Shown here: positions 45,791 through 57,342 of the stretch, in pieces
Layout: each line of letters begins with the position of its first letter
How positions within the stretch are numbered: position 1 is the stretch's first letter
Origin: Aquilaria yunnanensis
Lineage: Eukaryota; Streptophyta; Magnoliopsida; Malvales; Thymelaeaceae
Length of the DNA: 64,000 bases
Assembly: GCA_039654915.1 (NCBI GenBank)
Contig: CM077597.1
Location: 27,378,001-27,442,000 of the forward strand
Reading direction: 5' to 3'
Program-made: the position numbers and the translations under genes
The notes under the pieces: model-generated
The model's database searches: none
Told to the model about the DNA's origin: nothing
Seen by the model: only the letters and a program-made list of their open reading frames with translations

Positions 45791-46544
45791 GGTAAAGTTT
45801 CAGCCTCCCCCAAATAGGCATACTTTAGGTTCTCAAGCAAAGACTTTAACTCCAACTTGGGGGCCGGTTCAACAGAGGGCAAAACTCTTTCATAAGTACT
45901 TGGTAGTTGCAGAAATGGATCAACTAACTTGTTAGGCAATACTGGTAGCGACTCTAATGACATAATGGCCTCCTTCAAGTCATCACTAATTTCTAGCTGT
46001 GCATCCCTCTCAGTTTTGATGTTCGTCAACACAAAATCCAACTCATCTCCTACAAAATTCAGCTCAAAACTATCTTGGGCAATCGGGTCAATAATATCCG
46101 CAAGACAAACAGATTCAGAATTTTTCGGATATTTCATAGCTTCAAAGATACTGAAAGTTACTATCTCCCCATCAAATTCAAAAGATAAAGTCCCTTCATG
46201 CACATCAATTTTAGTCCTGGCTGTTTTCATAAATGGCCTACCTAGCAAAATGTGAGTTAAATTCGAAGCAAACTTATCATCCATATCAATATATGGAAAT
46301 CAGCAGGAAAAATTAGCTCATTTACTCGAACTAGAACATTTTCAACTACCCCTTCAGGATATGAATTAGACCTATCAGCTAGTTGAATGACTTCCCTTGT
46401 GCTTTTCAAAGGTCCTAAGTTCAAAGCCTTGTAAACTGGCAGGGGCATAATGGTAATCGATGCTCCTAGATCTAGCATAGCTTTTTCCAACTTGAAATTA
46501 CCAATTACACATGGTATAGTAAACATACCAGGATCCTTACACTT
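45791..46544 (-). pseudogene. Protease and linker of Athila element, frameshifted
   Basis: Retropepsin motif AMLDLGASITIMP (D19 of the stretch starting at 46526) is in the Gag frame. At about 46284-46300 one base is missing: the Gag frame ends ILIWMISLLRI, while the next frame continues DMDDKFASNLTHILLGRPFM. The rest (46284-45616) is the protease C-terminus and the acidic linker before RT. Confidence 0.85.
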
Positions 46545-48299
46545 CTATGGCAACTTCCTTTGGATTACTGTTGACACATTCTCCCAAACTTTAATTGTCT
46601 CATCAGCCTGCAGCTTCTTTTTGTTGGTGCACAACTCCTTCAGAAACTTGGCATATTGAGGCACTTGCTTGATTGCATCCAGTGGGGGTATATTGATTTC
46701 GACCTTCCTAAAAGTCTCCAGAATTTCCTGCTCAGTCTCCTCTTTCTTTGATTTTGCCAACCTGCCAGGAAAAAGTGGCGGAATCAGAATTTTTGATTTT
46801 GGAAAAATTGGCTTGTCACTTATCTCTTCAGTTGGTGCATCAGAAGTTGCTGGTTTCAAGCCATCTTTTTCCTTTTTAGATGTTGCCACATTTCACGTGG
46901 TAGTTTGTACTTCCTTGCTACTTCTAAGAGTCATGGCATTAGCGTGCTCTCTCGGGTTGATTTCAGCTTGAGATGGCAACCTCCTTTTTCCAGCTTCAAT
47001 TTTATTCAACGAGGCTGCCAGTTGTGAAATTTGATTCCCCAAGTCTTTGATGCTAGCCCTTGTTTCCTGTTGAAACATTTGAGTGTTAGTGGCTAAAGCT
47101 TTTACAATATCTTCTAAAGCCCTACCTGAGCTAGGTACTTGGTTCTGTGGTGGAGGTATTGGTTTGTTGTAGCTGGCAAATGGATATTGCTGTTGATTAC
47201 TTGGCTGCCCATATCTCAAATTCGAGTGGTCTCTCCAACCAGGGTTGTATTGATTGGCATAGGGATCATACCTTCTTGGTTGGTTCACAAACCCGCTTAC
47301 TGCATTCACTTGAGGTGTTGTATCTTCTTGCAATTGTGGGCACAAGTCCGTAAGGTGTCCTTGAGTAGAGCAAATGCCACAAACTCTAGAATTTTGGACT
47401 TGTCCCAAAGCCACTTGTCTAACAAGAGAGGTTAGTTCAGAAAGTTGAGCTTCAAGACTAGATGTTCCTACCTCATTTACCTTATTCGGCACATGGTCTA
47501 CCCTTGTCCCAAATTATTGTGAGTTGGCTGCCATTTTGGAAATCAAGTCTTTTGCTTCTTTGGGCGTCTTTTCTACAAGTGCTCCTCCACCTGCAGCATC
47601 CAACATACTCCGATCCATGAACAACAGCCTTTCGTAGAAGTACTGCAGCAGCAGTTGATCAGAAATCTGGTGATGTGGGCAACTTGCACAAAGCTGGTTA
47701 AATCTCTCCCAGTACTCGTAGAGACTTTCTCCGTTGTACTATCGAATCCCATTAATTTCCTTTCGAATTGTTCCGGCTCTTGATGCTAGAAAGAACTTCT
47801 CCAGAAATTTTCTTTTCAGGTTATTCCAGGTTCTGATTAAACCGGAGGGAAGGTAGTATAGCCAATCCTTTGCCTTGTCCGCCAACGAAAATGGAAAAGC
47901 TCTCAGGTTAATCTATTCTTCTGTAACCCCTTGTGGTTTCATGGTTGAGCAGACAACATGAAATTCCTTCAAGTGTTTGTGTGGGTCATCACCTGCAAGA
48001 CCACAAAAAGTAGGTAATAAATGAATTAATCCAGATTTTAATTCAAATGCAACCTCAATATCAGGAAAATCGATGCACAGGGATTGCTGGACGACATCAG
48101 GAGTTGCCAACTCCCTTAGTGTTCTTTGGGCTGTCATCTCTACAATAACAACTGGTTCTTCTTCACTTTCTGAGTTGCTGTTCGCAGAAGTCGAAGCTAA
48201 AAAATTGACTGCTTATCTTTTCGCTTTCCTGTTTGCCTTTGCTATCTTCTCAATCTTTGGATCAAACACTAATTCACCTGTACGAGAAGATCTAGGCAT
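46545..48299 (-). pseudogene. Gag of Athila element
   Basis: The start ATG at 48297-48299 gives MPRSSRTGELVFDP. Core wording FSLADKAKDWLYYLPSG and LYEYWERFNQLCASCPHHQI is typical of Athila Gag. A zinc knuckle C38-x2-C41-x4-H46-x4-C51 (CGICSTQGHLTDLC) lies in the stretch from 47492. Stops in frame: 48213-48215, 47913-47915, 47739-47741, 47514-47516, 46893-46895 and 46545-46547. Gag and protease share one frame, as in Athila polyproteins. Confidence 0.88.
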
Positions 48300-48383
48300 A
48301 AGTCAATTAACTGAGAAAGAAGAAAAAGAAAGAAAAAAAATAAATAAATAAATGAAAAAGGAAACTTTAACAGAAAAAGAAAT

Positions 48384-48402
48384 CTCCCCGGCAACGGTGC
48401 CA
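48384..48402 (-). promoter_or_regulatory. tRNA-Asp primer binding site of Athila element
   Basis: Minus strand TGGCACCGTTGCCGGGGAG. Plant tRNA-Asp(GTC) ends CCCCGGCAACGGCG plus CCA, so 16 of the first 17 bases pair. One C-to-T-type change (GCGCC to GCACC) is present. Confidence 0.85.
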
Positions 48403-48408
48403 AATTTT

Positions 48409-49884
48409 TGGTCGATCGTCGGAACCGCCAAAAATAATTCTGGTATCCCTAAGAACTCAGAATAAATAAATTTGTAGTCTAGCAGTGACAACCAGGTCGA
48501 ATCCTAAGGGAAATTTTTATCTGAAAGCTTCTTATTAAAAAACTGAAATAAAATGTTGGGGGATTTTCTTGAACTAAAAGTTGAAATAAATTAACTGTAA
48601 AATGAAATCGAAATTAACCAATACTAAAAACGCTCAGTTCAGGGTTGATTATCCATTCCAATCACGTAGTTGATCATCGAAGAAAAGTACTTTTTCAATT
48701 CAAGCAAATAAACAGGACTTTCTTTAAAGCTAAAAAGAATCCTAAGAATTCGGCAGTAAAGTTAACCAGAAAAAGCTTCAGATTAATTTCTTAATTTTGA
48801 GTAATGAGATATTGAAAAGCAATTTCTAATAAACCCAAAATTAGCATTAAGAACAATTAACCAAAAAGTTTATTCCAGGCAATAATTCAAAAGCTTGAAC
48901 AATTTAACTTGTCTTACTTCTTCGTATGAATTAACCAGAAATAAAAGTAAACTCTCGTTAATTCACTTGCTTCTAATTGAATTTTTCAACTAAGCGGTTG
49001 AAAGAAAATCAAACAAATTTCCAATTGCATAACCAATCCAATAACCGAGAACAGGAAAATTAATTGCAATAAATCTAAACAACAAAGAAATAAATACTTG
49101 AAATTAAAGAAAGTTTAAGTAAGAAAAATCAATCCTCACAACTAGTGTTGACAATGGAATTCCCCCCCCCCCCCCAGAGGAGCCTTTGGCCGCAGCGAGC
49201 TTTTAAACCAAAAGACCAAAAACTTATGGACAAACTCATAAAAACTCCCTAAACTTTCTACATTATTACAAAAATACCCCAAACAAATAAAAAGATTCAA
49301 AATAACTATAAGGTTTCAAAGTTGTCAGCCAAGCAATGCTCCAGAACAGCAATAGCAACTTCAAGCTGATATTCGACCTTGATGCAGCCATTACTTCTCA
49401 AAACTCAAAGCATAAAAGTTTAGATATATTTCTTAGCTTCAAAACGACACCTGAATCGCATAAAACGGACATCTACAGCCAAAGATATGCCCAAAATACC
49501 ACAACTGCTTCTGAACTACCGGTGACTCGTAAATCACGACTTTGAAGCTGAATTTGACTATCTTAACGTGCAAATTGGGTTCCATGGTCTACATATGAAT
49601 TGTAGCTCCAGATGTTAGCTTTCCAATGAATCAATAATTACTCCATTCCGATCTCTGTAGCTCAAGATATGATTTTTCTACCAGAATATCACCAATCTGT
49701 CAGAATCCTGAAAGAACACAAGCAAATTAAAACTTGTAAAATGGAAAATCAAATCCACTTTCAACCAATTGAGTCCAGATATGTTCTATGCTACAAGTCA
49801 TACTCAAATATATCTTTAAGGTTCAAAATATATTAAAATATACTAAATATAAGAGAAATAATAATAATAAATATAAACTTATCA
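48409..49884 (-). repeat. 5' LTR of Athila element (1476 bp)
   Basis: Plus-strand ends TGGTCGATCG and AAACTTATCA, with GATAT immediately after. A C14 run lies at 49162-49175. A GC-rich 50-base piece after it (GGCCGCAGCGAGC) is missing from the other LTR. A weak TATA-like TTTAAAAG on the minus strand lies near 49202. Confidence 0.9.
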
Positions 49885-49889
49885 GATAT

Positions 49890-50479
49890 TGTCAAGTTAG
49901 GAGTAATAGGCCCCCATAATACCCCTAGACAAGTGTGAAGTGTAGTAGTTGGGTCACAGAACAAGTAATGCATCCTTGGGAAGTGCAGTAGGACAAAACA
50001 CTCTATCGGTGACTTAAAAATAGGGATTAGTAATTAGGAGTAATAGGGAGGTAATCTATTTGAGGAAGTACTTAATGGTCCAAGTCAACTATATGCTTAT
50101 TAAACCAAAGTAAGATTAATGCAATAGATTTCTAGGGGGAATCGTACCTAAGAATGACATATCTTGATTGTTGATTATTTGACTTATTTTCTATTGCTAG
50201 TAGCTATTTAGTTATTTGTTTTATTGCATTGGTTAATTTAGTTTAATTCTTAGTTCATTTGCTCAACAATTTTTTAATTGTGAGACAGATAATAGAGAGA
50301 TATTGAGTATGGTAGATAACTTAATTCCATGGAAAAAACAATCATGATATTTACTATTGCTATACTTGAATAATAGATGTGCTTGCCTATGAGTTCACAT
50401 ATACAAGTATTGAGAGATATTTGACACTTGCACATCAAGAATTGAATTAGCGTAGTGGGAAGAGTTGTGAACTAAACAA
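49890..50479. other. Block X2, part 2: linker
   Basis: Continues X2 after the Athila insertion and matches 11680-12269 (for example AAGTGTGAA-G-AGTAGTTGGGTC and CCATGGTCCAAGTCAACTATATG-like text). No coding frame. Confidence 0.65.
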
Positions 50480-51164
50480 CACATCACCTTCAAAATTTTT
50501 GAATTTCTTTATTTTTTTATGGCTTTCTATCTTTGATCTAGACTTGTTGGTGATTTTTGAGTTATTTTGTTGATTAGCATGAATTTTATGTTAATGCTTA
50601 AATGGTCACTTTGACACTTTAAGGCTTCAATCGACTAGTCATTAGGCCCACTTAGGCTAAGTTGGAACTAACTTTAGACTTGTTCCACAGAGTGAGCCTT
50701 GACTCATTGCCTTGATAGCCCCTTAAGGGCATTGCTCATCTATAAGAAGTTAATTAGTCGAACATTAGCTATGGGAACCACATGTTAAGGGAGATCCCCT
50801 GGAATATATAGCTCATCATGTAGTGGCAGCTGTTTCTTTCATTACGGTGGTAGCTTAGGGCCTATAAGAGGTCCTCCACAAGAGAGGATGATGTATGTTG
50901 TATCTTATTGTTATAACTTTCACCAAACTTTGTCCTCTCCAGATCCATTTACTAACTTAAGATTAGGAAGGTCTTTTCCGAGCACACAATCCTGAGGTTC
51001 TTTAACCTTGTCTTTCATCACAGCTTTGTTATTTCTTAGGGTATTAGACTTCCCACTTATTAATTTGGATATTAACAATATTATCTCCCTTTTCACTAGT
51101 TCTACTTGCTTAAATGTGGGCACATACCTTGCAGTAGGTCAAAATTGTGAGTTAATTTTGAATT

Positions 51165-51626
51165 GCGAAAACTACAAAACCCTCCCCTTGTGATTTGGTC
51201 TAACCTACACTTTGTCCCCTCTATTTTAAAAAACCTACACTTTACCCTGTGTTTGCTTTATAGCATCTAACAACAACTTCTAAAATTATAATTCAAACTA
51301 TCTAATAATAATGTTCCAGTAATTTTAAGATTTTTGATATTTTTTTCACAACCAACCAACATTTAAAAAATATTGATATGAATTTACAAAGAGAAAAATA
51401 CATTTACAGAAAGGAAAATTTGATAATTTAAAATGTATATTAATTGTAAAAAAAATATTGTAGAGATTGAACTTACTGAAAGATGATTATCCTATATTTT
51501 AAATACAGTTTTAAAAGTTATTATCAGATAGTATAAAAAATGCAGAAGGGAAAATGTAGGTTTTTAAAAATAAATGTGACAAACTGTAGGTTAGGGCATA
51601 GCTTAGGAAGTAATTGTACGTTCCTC
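51165..51626. mobile_element. Mutator-like MITE, 462 bp, 9-bp TSD
   Basis: Flanked by identical TTTTGAATT at 51156-51164 and 51627-51635. The X1 homologue near 12940 has a single TTTTGACTT there. The ends form imperfect inverted repeats of about 80 bases (left TAACCTACACTTTGTCCC against right-complement TAACCTACAGTTTGTCAC; both continue to AAAACCTACA-TTT). A 9-bp duplication with long TIRs points to the Mutator superfamily. No coding capacity. Confidence 0.85.
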
Positions 51627-52069
51627 TTTTGAATTTTACAATCAAAAGCTTGACTTAGTTCTTCTATCCTTATTGTTCATTAAAACATTTACGAAAATGA
51701 TGTATAGAAAGTACTACAAAGTTATTCAAAGTTACTAGGATCATGCATGTAATTACGTGAAGACATAACATAAGTTAGCAGGGAGAAGACATTTTCATTC
51801 TTTTTTCTTTTATCTACATACTAGACCTGCAAGTCTTTCTTTATACTTTAGACCAGCAAGTCTTTCTTTATAATTACTGATATGCAATTTACGCGTATTT
51901 AACTTAGGAATTACTAACTAGGAATAGAAAATTTTTTATTTGATAATGCCAGTGTGTTTCCACACTGTTTAAATATCGATACATATATCTGTACCAGTAA
52001 ATTCTAGCTATATGATCCAATAAAAAACTATATATAATGGTGTCCAAAAAAAAATGTTTTTTTTCTATT

Positions 52070-52113
<44 letters not shown>

Positions 52114-52899
52114 TACGTTACAAGTCTGACGGTAGAGTCAATAAAATTAGCAATTTAACCATCCTACCCAACCTACACCTACACATTGACTACACGAAGA
52201 TATATGTCCTGGACATGTTAGGACTCTAAATCATGTTCATTAGAAATTAAATATGATTTTAAAACAACAAGATAGATTATTTGTTCCTTAAATAACGAAA
52301 AGCAAGTAAGGGCTCAGATTAAAAATTCTGCAAGTAAATTAAGAGAGAGAATTTATTATAATTAGGAGAAGATTTAGACTTTCTTCTGCACACCTAATCA
52401 GCCAGTAAAAATACAATATGACGAATGAGTTTTTATCACTTTTCCCAACACACTAATTAACTAAAATGGGTTCGCTTGACTCCTTGTTCACCACCAAATT
52501 GGAGATATCTCAGGTTCACAGTACCCTCTAAAGGAGATCAAGACTTTTCTGGAGCACGTCTTCCACGAACAATTCTGTAATAAAATGTAATCATCTCAAA
52601 AATCGAAGCGAGTTATCATGTTGACCGATCAACTATATAACATTGCGATGATTTTGCTACAAGTGCATTTCTGATGAAATACTTCACCTCAGATACGAGT
52701 GACAGAATGAGCCTGAAATTTCAGATTGCGACATATCTGCTACGAGTATAGAATTTGGGATAGAATCATTGTACTCTAGGCATTGTAAAATTAATTGGGC
52801 GCCAAAAATTGCAATCAAGAAATTTTCTGGCAAAGGGTTATGTAATCATTGCTACAATTTGTTATCCCGAAAACATAGCAGATATCATGTCCTAGAGAT

Positions 52900-54075
52900 T
52901 AGGTAAATTGCACGCATTAATCTCAACCTTTTAATTTTATTTCTATTATAACCCTAACAACGAATTTGTTCTAATACCTACTTAATATGATTAAAATGTT
53001 CTATTTTGGACTATTTTTAGATGAAACTCATTATCTTGGACGAAAAATGTCACATCATCATAGGATTGTAGGAAAAAATGTTTGTTTTACCCCTGTAAAA
53101 ATTTTCCTTTGCCAAAAAAAGTGTTAAAACCTTTAAATCTAACAAAAATACCATCTTCTACCTCTCCTTCTCTAATGGCCCCATCTCCGGCCAACCCTCC
53201 CCTCCCTTTTCTAGCCAACTCTCTAGCCAAGTATTCGGCCTCGCCTCCCCTCCCCATCTCCGGCCAACTCTTCAGCTTCCCTCTCCTACCAACTCACTCC
53301 TCCGTCCCTCACCCATCCCCCCCATCGTTGACCCGCTTCCTCTCCCCATCCTTGCCATCTCCCACCAAACTCCGTCACTACTCCACCTAGAATTCCATCT
53401 GATTTTGTTGCTCCTTGACCTACAATTCCATCCAATTCCATCATGATTCATCGTGATTCGTGAAAGGGAGGCCCAATTCATCCAAATCAAGTGTGATTGG
53501 TCACTCCTCCATCTCCGATTCGTCCAAATCCAGTTGATTTGTGAGAGGGAGAAGAGGTCAATTCGCCCAAGTCCGCTTAATTTGCCTAGGTCACCCTCAT
53601 CGTGATGGTTGAAATGGCTATTGAAATGAATTAGATTCTGATCTACTCATCCCAAAACTCGGCCTTTGATTCCAATTTCGATTTGGGCCCTTCCTCATTG
53701 TGACGGTTGATAATGAAGTTTGTGTAACTGGAGGAAAAGGAGGTGGATGAAGCAAAGGGTTAACCGAATAGGGAAGGGAAGGTTTGGCCGGGGATGGGTC
53801 CATTAGAGAGGTAGGAAAGGTAGGAGAGAGTGTTTTTGTTAGATTTGAAAGTTTTATTACTTTTTTGTCTGCAAAAGGATTTTTTACAAGGATTAAAACA
53901 AGCATTTTCCCTATAATCATATGATGATGTGCCATCTAAAATAATGGATTCCATCAAAAAATGTCTAAAATGGAACATTTTAACTACATTAGGGAGGTAC
54001 TATGAACAAATTCAAAGTTAAGGTTAGAACAAAAACAGAATTAAAAATTGGGGTTAACATGTGCAATTTAGCCCA
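52900..54075. mobile_element. Fold-back DNA element with inverted repeats of about 300 bp
   Basis: The left end TAGGTAAATTGCACGCATTA mirrors the right-end complement TGGGCTAAATTGCACATGTT. Pairing continues through CCTTTAAATCTAACAAAAA and ATGGCCCCATCTCCGGCC on the left, with the matching complements at 53790-53870. The 500-base middle is GC-rich and unpaired. Absent from units A and B at the same place. The target duplication is not clear (TA is possible). Overlapping short open frames are by-products of C-rich sequence. Confidence 0.75.
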
Positions 54076-54320
54076 TAATGCCTGAGGTGATTTCAACCAT
54101 CATAGAGTTCAAGATTACTAATAATTGCTTGAGCATTTCTCCCGCATTTATTTCTTCTCGCATGCTACAAGTTTCTCAAACCTCTCTTAGATCTCTGCTC
54201 CTACCTCTCCAACACTATTCATTGGTCTCCGGTGCCCCACCATCGCTGTTTGCCAGACAACCATCACTGAAACATTGCTAATGCTACGTCACATAGCTCT
54301 TTCTTTATTCTTTCAAAATT

Positions 54321-54500
54321 TCCAGAATTTCATGGTTGTTTGTGGTTATGGACCTTTGATCTTGACTTGTTGGTGCTTTAGAGTTATTTTGTCGATTAGC
54401 ATGAGTTTAGTATTTTTTCATCAATTTCTATGTAAAATGAAAACTATTTGCTACTCTAGGGTTAAGGAGTTTTGAAGGATAATTTAGAAAATTAAGGGAC
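54321..54500. repeat. Block X2 unit B', part 1
   Basis: Starts with TTCAAAATTTCCAGAATTTC and TGGTTGTTTGTGG as in unit B (14418). Cut by the derivative inserted at GGGAC (54496-54500). Resumes at 61497. Confidence 0.7.
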
Positions 54501-56073
54501 TGATAAGTTCATATTTATTATATTTATTTCCCTTATATTTATTATTTTTTAATATGTTTTGAACCTTAAAGATATATTTTCAGTATATTTTTTAACTTAG
54601 AGCATATTTGAACTCAATTGATCAAGAGATGAGTTTTAATTTGGTTGTGTTCTTTCAAGATTTTGACAGATTGGTAATGTTCCGGTAGAAAACTCATCTC
54701 TTGAACTACAGAGATCAGAATCAAGTAATTCTTGATTCATTAGAAAGCTAACATCTAGAGCTACAAATCATATTAAGACCATGAAACCCAGTTTGCACGT
54801 TAAGAGAGTCAAATTCAGCTTCAAAATCGCGATTTGCGAGTCATCACTGGTTCAGAAGCAGTTGCGGTATTTTGGGCATATCTTTGGATGTAAGTGTCCG
54901 TTTTATGCGATTTAGGTGCCATTATGAAGCTAAGAAAGAGCTCTACAACTTTCATGCTTTCCGTTTTGATAAATAATAGCTTTATCAAGGTCGAACCTCA
55001 GCTTGAAGTTACTGTTGCTGTTCTGGAGCATTGGTTGGTTGACAACCTTAAAACCTTCTAGTTAGTTTGAATCTTTTTATTTGTTTGGGTTACTTTTGTA
55101 ATAATATAGCAAGTTTAGAAATTTTTGTGGATTTAACCATATTAGGTTAATTTTATAAAAGGGAACCAAGGGCTACACGACCCTCCCTCTCTGGCTGGTG
55201 GCTGCCACCACACCTCTCCTTCTCCAACTATTTTTGTGTTCTTTTCTTGTTTGTTTTCTTTCTTTTTATTGGTCTTTTTATTCTTCGCTAAAGGAGACTG
55301 AAACCCCAAATTTTTCAGCACTATGAGATCAAAGTTGTTTTTATTCATCAATTAATATTTTGAGTATTGGATGTTCTTCCATGATTAATTTTATGATTTT
55401 TTCTTTTATATGCTAGGATGCCTACTAGTTGTTATTCAAATTCAATCTACTGCTGGGTTTAAAATCAAATCCGTAATTATTTGGTTTTTCTAATATGTGA
55501 AGCAACTGAGGTTTAGTGATTTACTACATCAAAAATCATTAGATCTTAGGGAGAGCATTCAAATAAATTAAATACAGCCGCTTGTATTTGTGTTATTTAG
55601 TTTCATCAATCTCTCTAATTTTTAATGCAATTGTTAAATTAAATCAAAACATTTGTCTTAGGTTGTTTAGTAGTTAGGATTAATTAGATCGCTTGTTTTC
55701 TGGTTAACTACGATTGAAGAAAGGTAGGAAGATAGCTCTAACGATGAATATTTAAAGGCTTGATTGATCTATCTATGCATCGATGATTAGTTGTAGGAAT
55801 TCGGTGGTAGATGTTGACTGATGCCAATGTTTGAATTCTTGATTGTTTTGTTGGTTTTTTACATGATAGGTTTCTTAATTTTTATTCTCTGATCATTTTT
55901 TTTATTGCAAACAATCTCCCCCTAATCTTTTATTTCAATTTTCTATTAGGAAGCTTTTAGATAAAGAATTTCTCTTGGGATTTGACTTGGTTTCCACTGC
56001 TATACTACAAATTTATTTATTCTAAGTCGTTAGTGATACCAAATTTATTTTTGGCGGTTTTGATGACCAACCA
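54501..56073 (+). repeat. LTR 1 of tandem derivative (1573 bp)
   Basis: TGATAAGTTC to GATGACCAACCA. TATAAAAG at 55154-55161. Close relative of the LTRs at 40059 and 48409 in reverse orientation. Confidence 0.88.
55154..55161 (+). promoter_or_regulatory. TATA box of LTR 1
   Basis: TATAAAAG in TTAATTTTATAAAAGGG. The same motif at 58013-58020 (LTR 2) and 60558-60565 (LTR 3), so it is conserved in all three. Confidence 0.6.
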
Positions 56074-57342
56074 AAAATTTGGCGCCGTTGCCAGGGAGAT
56101 TTCTTTTTTTGTTAAAGTTTCTTATTTCTTTCTTTTTTTTTTTCTAGTTTTATTTATTAAATTTGTTTTTATTCTCACAATTGGTTTTGTTGATCAGCAG
56201 TACTTTTTCAGGCTGAAAGAGAAGAGAAACATTGGGGCAGCAAGCTAAAGTCTAGCTCCAGACTGCAAATCACCACGAAAACAATCTTCAGGGCAGTACT
56301 TTTTCTTTTCCCCATCCGTGTTTTTATTGTAAACATTGAGGACTATATTCGATTTAAGTGTCGGGGAGTGAGTAGCTTGGGCCCTAATTTTCTTTTGTTT
56401 TCAAAATTTTTGAACTAAAATTTTTTGATTCATACTTTTGAGCATTGATCTGAATTGTTAGATGATTTCACCTTTTTGGTTTTTGAATGCTTACCTTAAG
56501 TGTTGAGCTAGTAATTTATTAGTCTTTATGCAACTCTCAAATTTTATTTTTAAATTATTTTTGCAATTTTTGATCAAGCTAGTTGATGGTTATCTTGAGA
56601 AACTGATTTTTTTCATCAAATTTATGTACTTAGTACATTGATTTAAACCTTGTGAGATTATTAGCTTATTAAGTTGAATATGTAGTTTGTTCGGTTGATG
56701 GATGATTTGAATCACTTGAGAAAAAAATAAAAATTGTTTGACTTGTTGCATTCTACTAAAAAACGAAAAGTTGCTACTCTGCTGTTTCTGGGTATTGAAG
56801 TAGGTTGGAGTCTTCTTCTAAGGCAAAGAGTCGATTACTATCGAAAAGGTACTAGGAATATCAATATGGTCAAAGACCACTTTGGAGTTGTGTCGAGTTA
56901 ATAGCTTGGGTATGGTAGAGCCCCTATTATACACTTGCTAAATGGCGGAACACAAGAAAAAAACAAAATGAAAAAACAATCAAGTAAAAATAAAAATAAA
57001 TAAATAAATTCTCAGCTAATTTCTTATTTTTCATGGGTTTGTGGTAAGACTGGTTGTGCTTTTTGAGTTCTTATCTACCTGGTTTGTTCTCTTTACTTCG
57101 TACAAAAGTTTGATGTTTTTCTCAGATTTTCAATGGTGATCGTTGCTAGCTTGAAAAGAAATTGTTTTCAAGGACTTATTTCGTTTTAAGTTACTATTGC
57201 CGAATAGATTGCGTACTTAATTCCTCTTGTTAAGTTTTTCAAGACCCTTAGATGTGAAATTATCTTACTCGGTTTAGCTCAAAAGTATATTTCTATTTTG
57301 AGTTTTGCTCAGAGATAAGCAAAAGCTAAGTGTGAGGGAATT
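56074..57342 (+). other. Internal region 1 of tandem derivative
   Basis: The primer site TGGCGCCGTTGCCAGGGAG at 56080-56098 fits tRNA-Asp with one mismatch. Then leader sequence; then, from about 56260, the 3' region of an Athila element, including an internal purine tract (56356-56370) and terminal tract (57328-57342). No gag, pol or env text. An 88-codon frame (55982-56248) spans the LTR border and is likely chance. Confidence 0.8.

Larger units (their letters stand above)
40059..49884 (-). mobile_element. Full-length Athila-type Ty3/gypsy element, TSD GATAT
   Basis: LTRs at 40059-41603 and 48409-49884, a tRNA-Asp primer site at the 5' LTR, a purine tract at the 3' LTR, and Gag-protease-RT-RNase H-integrase between, all on the minus strand. 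GATAT occurs at 40054-40058 and 49885-49889. The X1 homologue (about 11660-11690) is the empty site. FMDDF, DLGAS and the Gag wording are Athila-like. No env-like frame follows integrase. Stops, one frameshift and an integrase active-site change make it non-autonomous. Confidence 0.92.
50480..54320. repeat. Block X2 unit A' with two DNA-element insertions
   Basis: Same landmarks as unit A (TTGATCTAGACTTGTTGGTG at 50533; AATTACGTGAAG at 51751; CACCACCAAATTGG at 52489). It is longer only because of the insertions at 51165-51626 and about 52900-54075. Includes a long (TA)n run at about 52075-52110. Confidence 0.7.

Noticed and set aside
44177..47435. Plus-strand open stretches across the Athila gag-pol (44177, 45079, 45929, 46669, 47139)
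   Set aside because: Shadows of minus-strand domains with catalytic motifs.
53082..53978. Frames in the fold-back element (53082-53390, 53935-53618 and others)
   Set aside because: Pro/Ser/Leu text from C-rich and inverted-repeat DNA. No start context, family motif or consistent frame.
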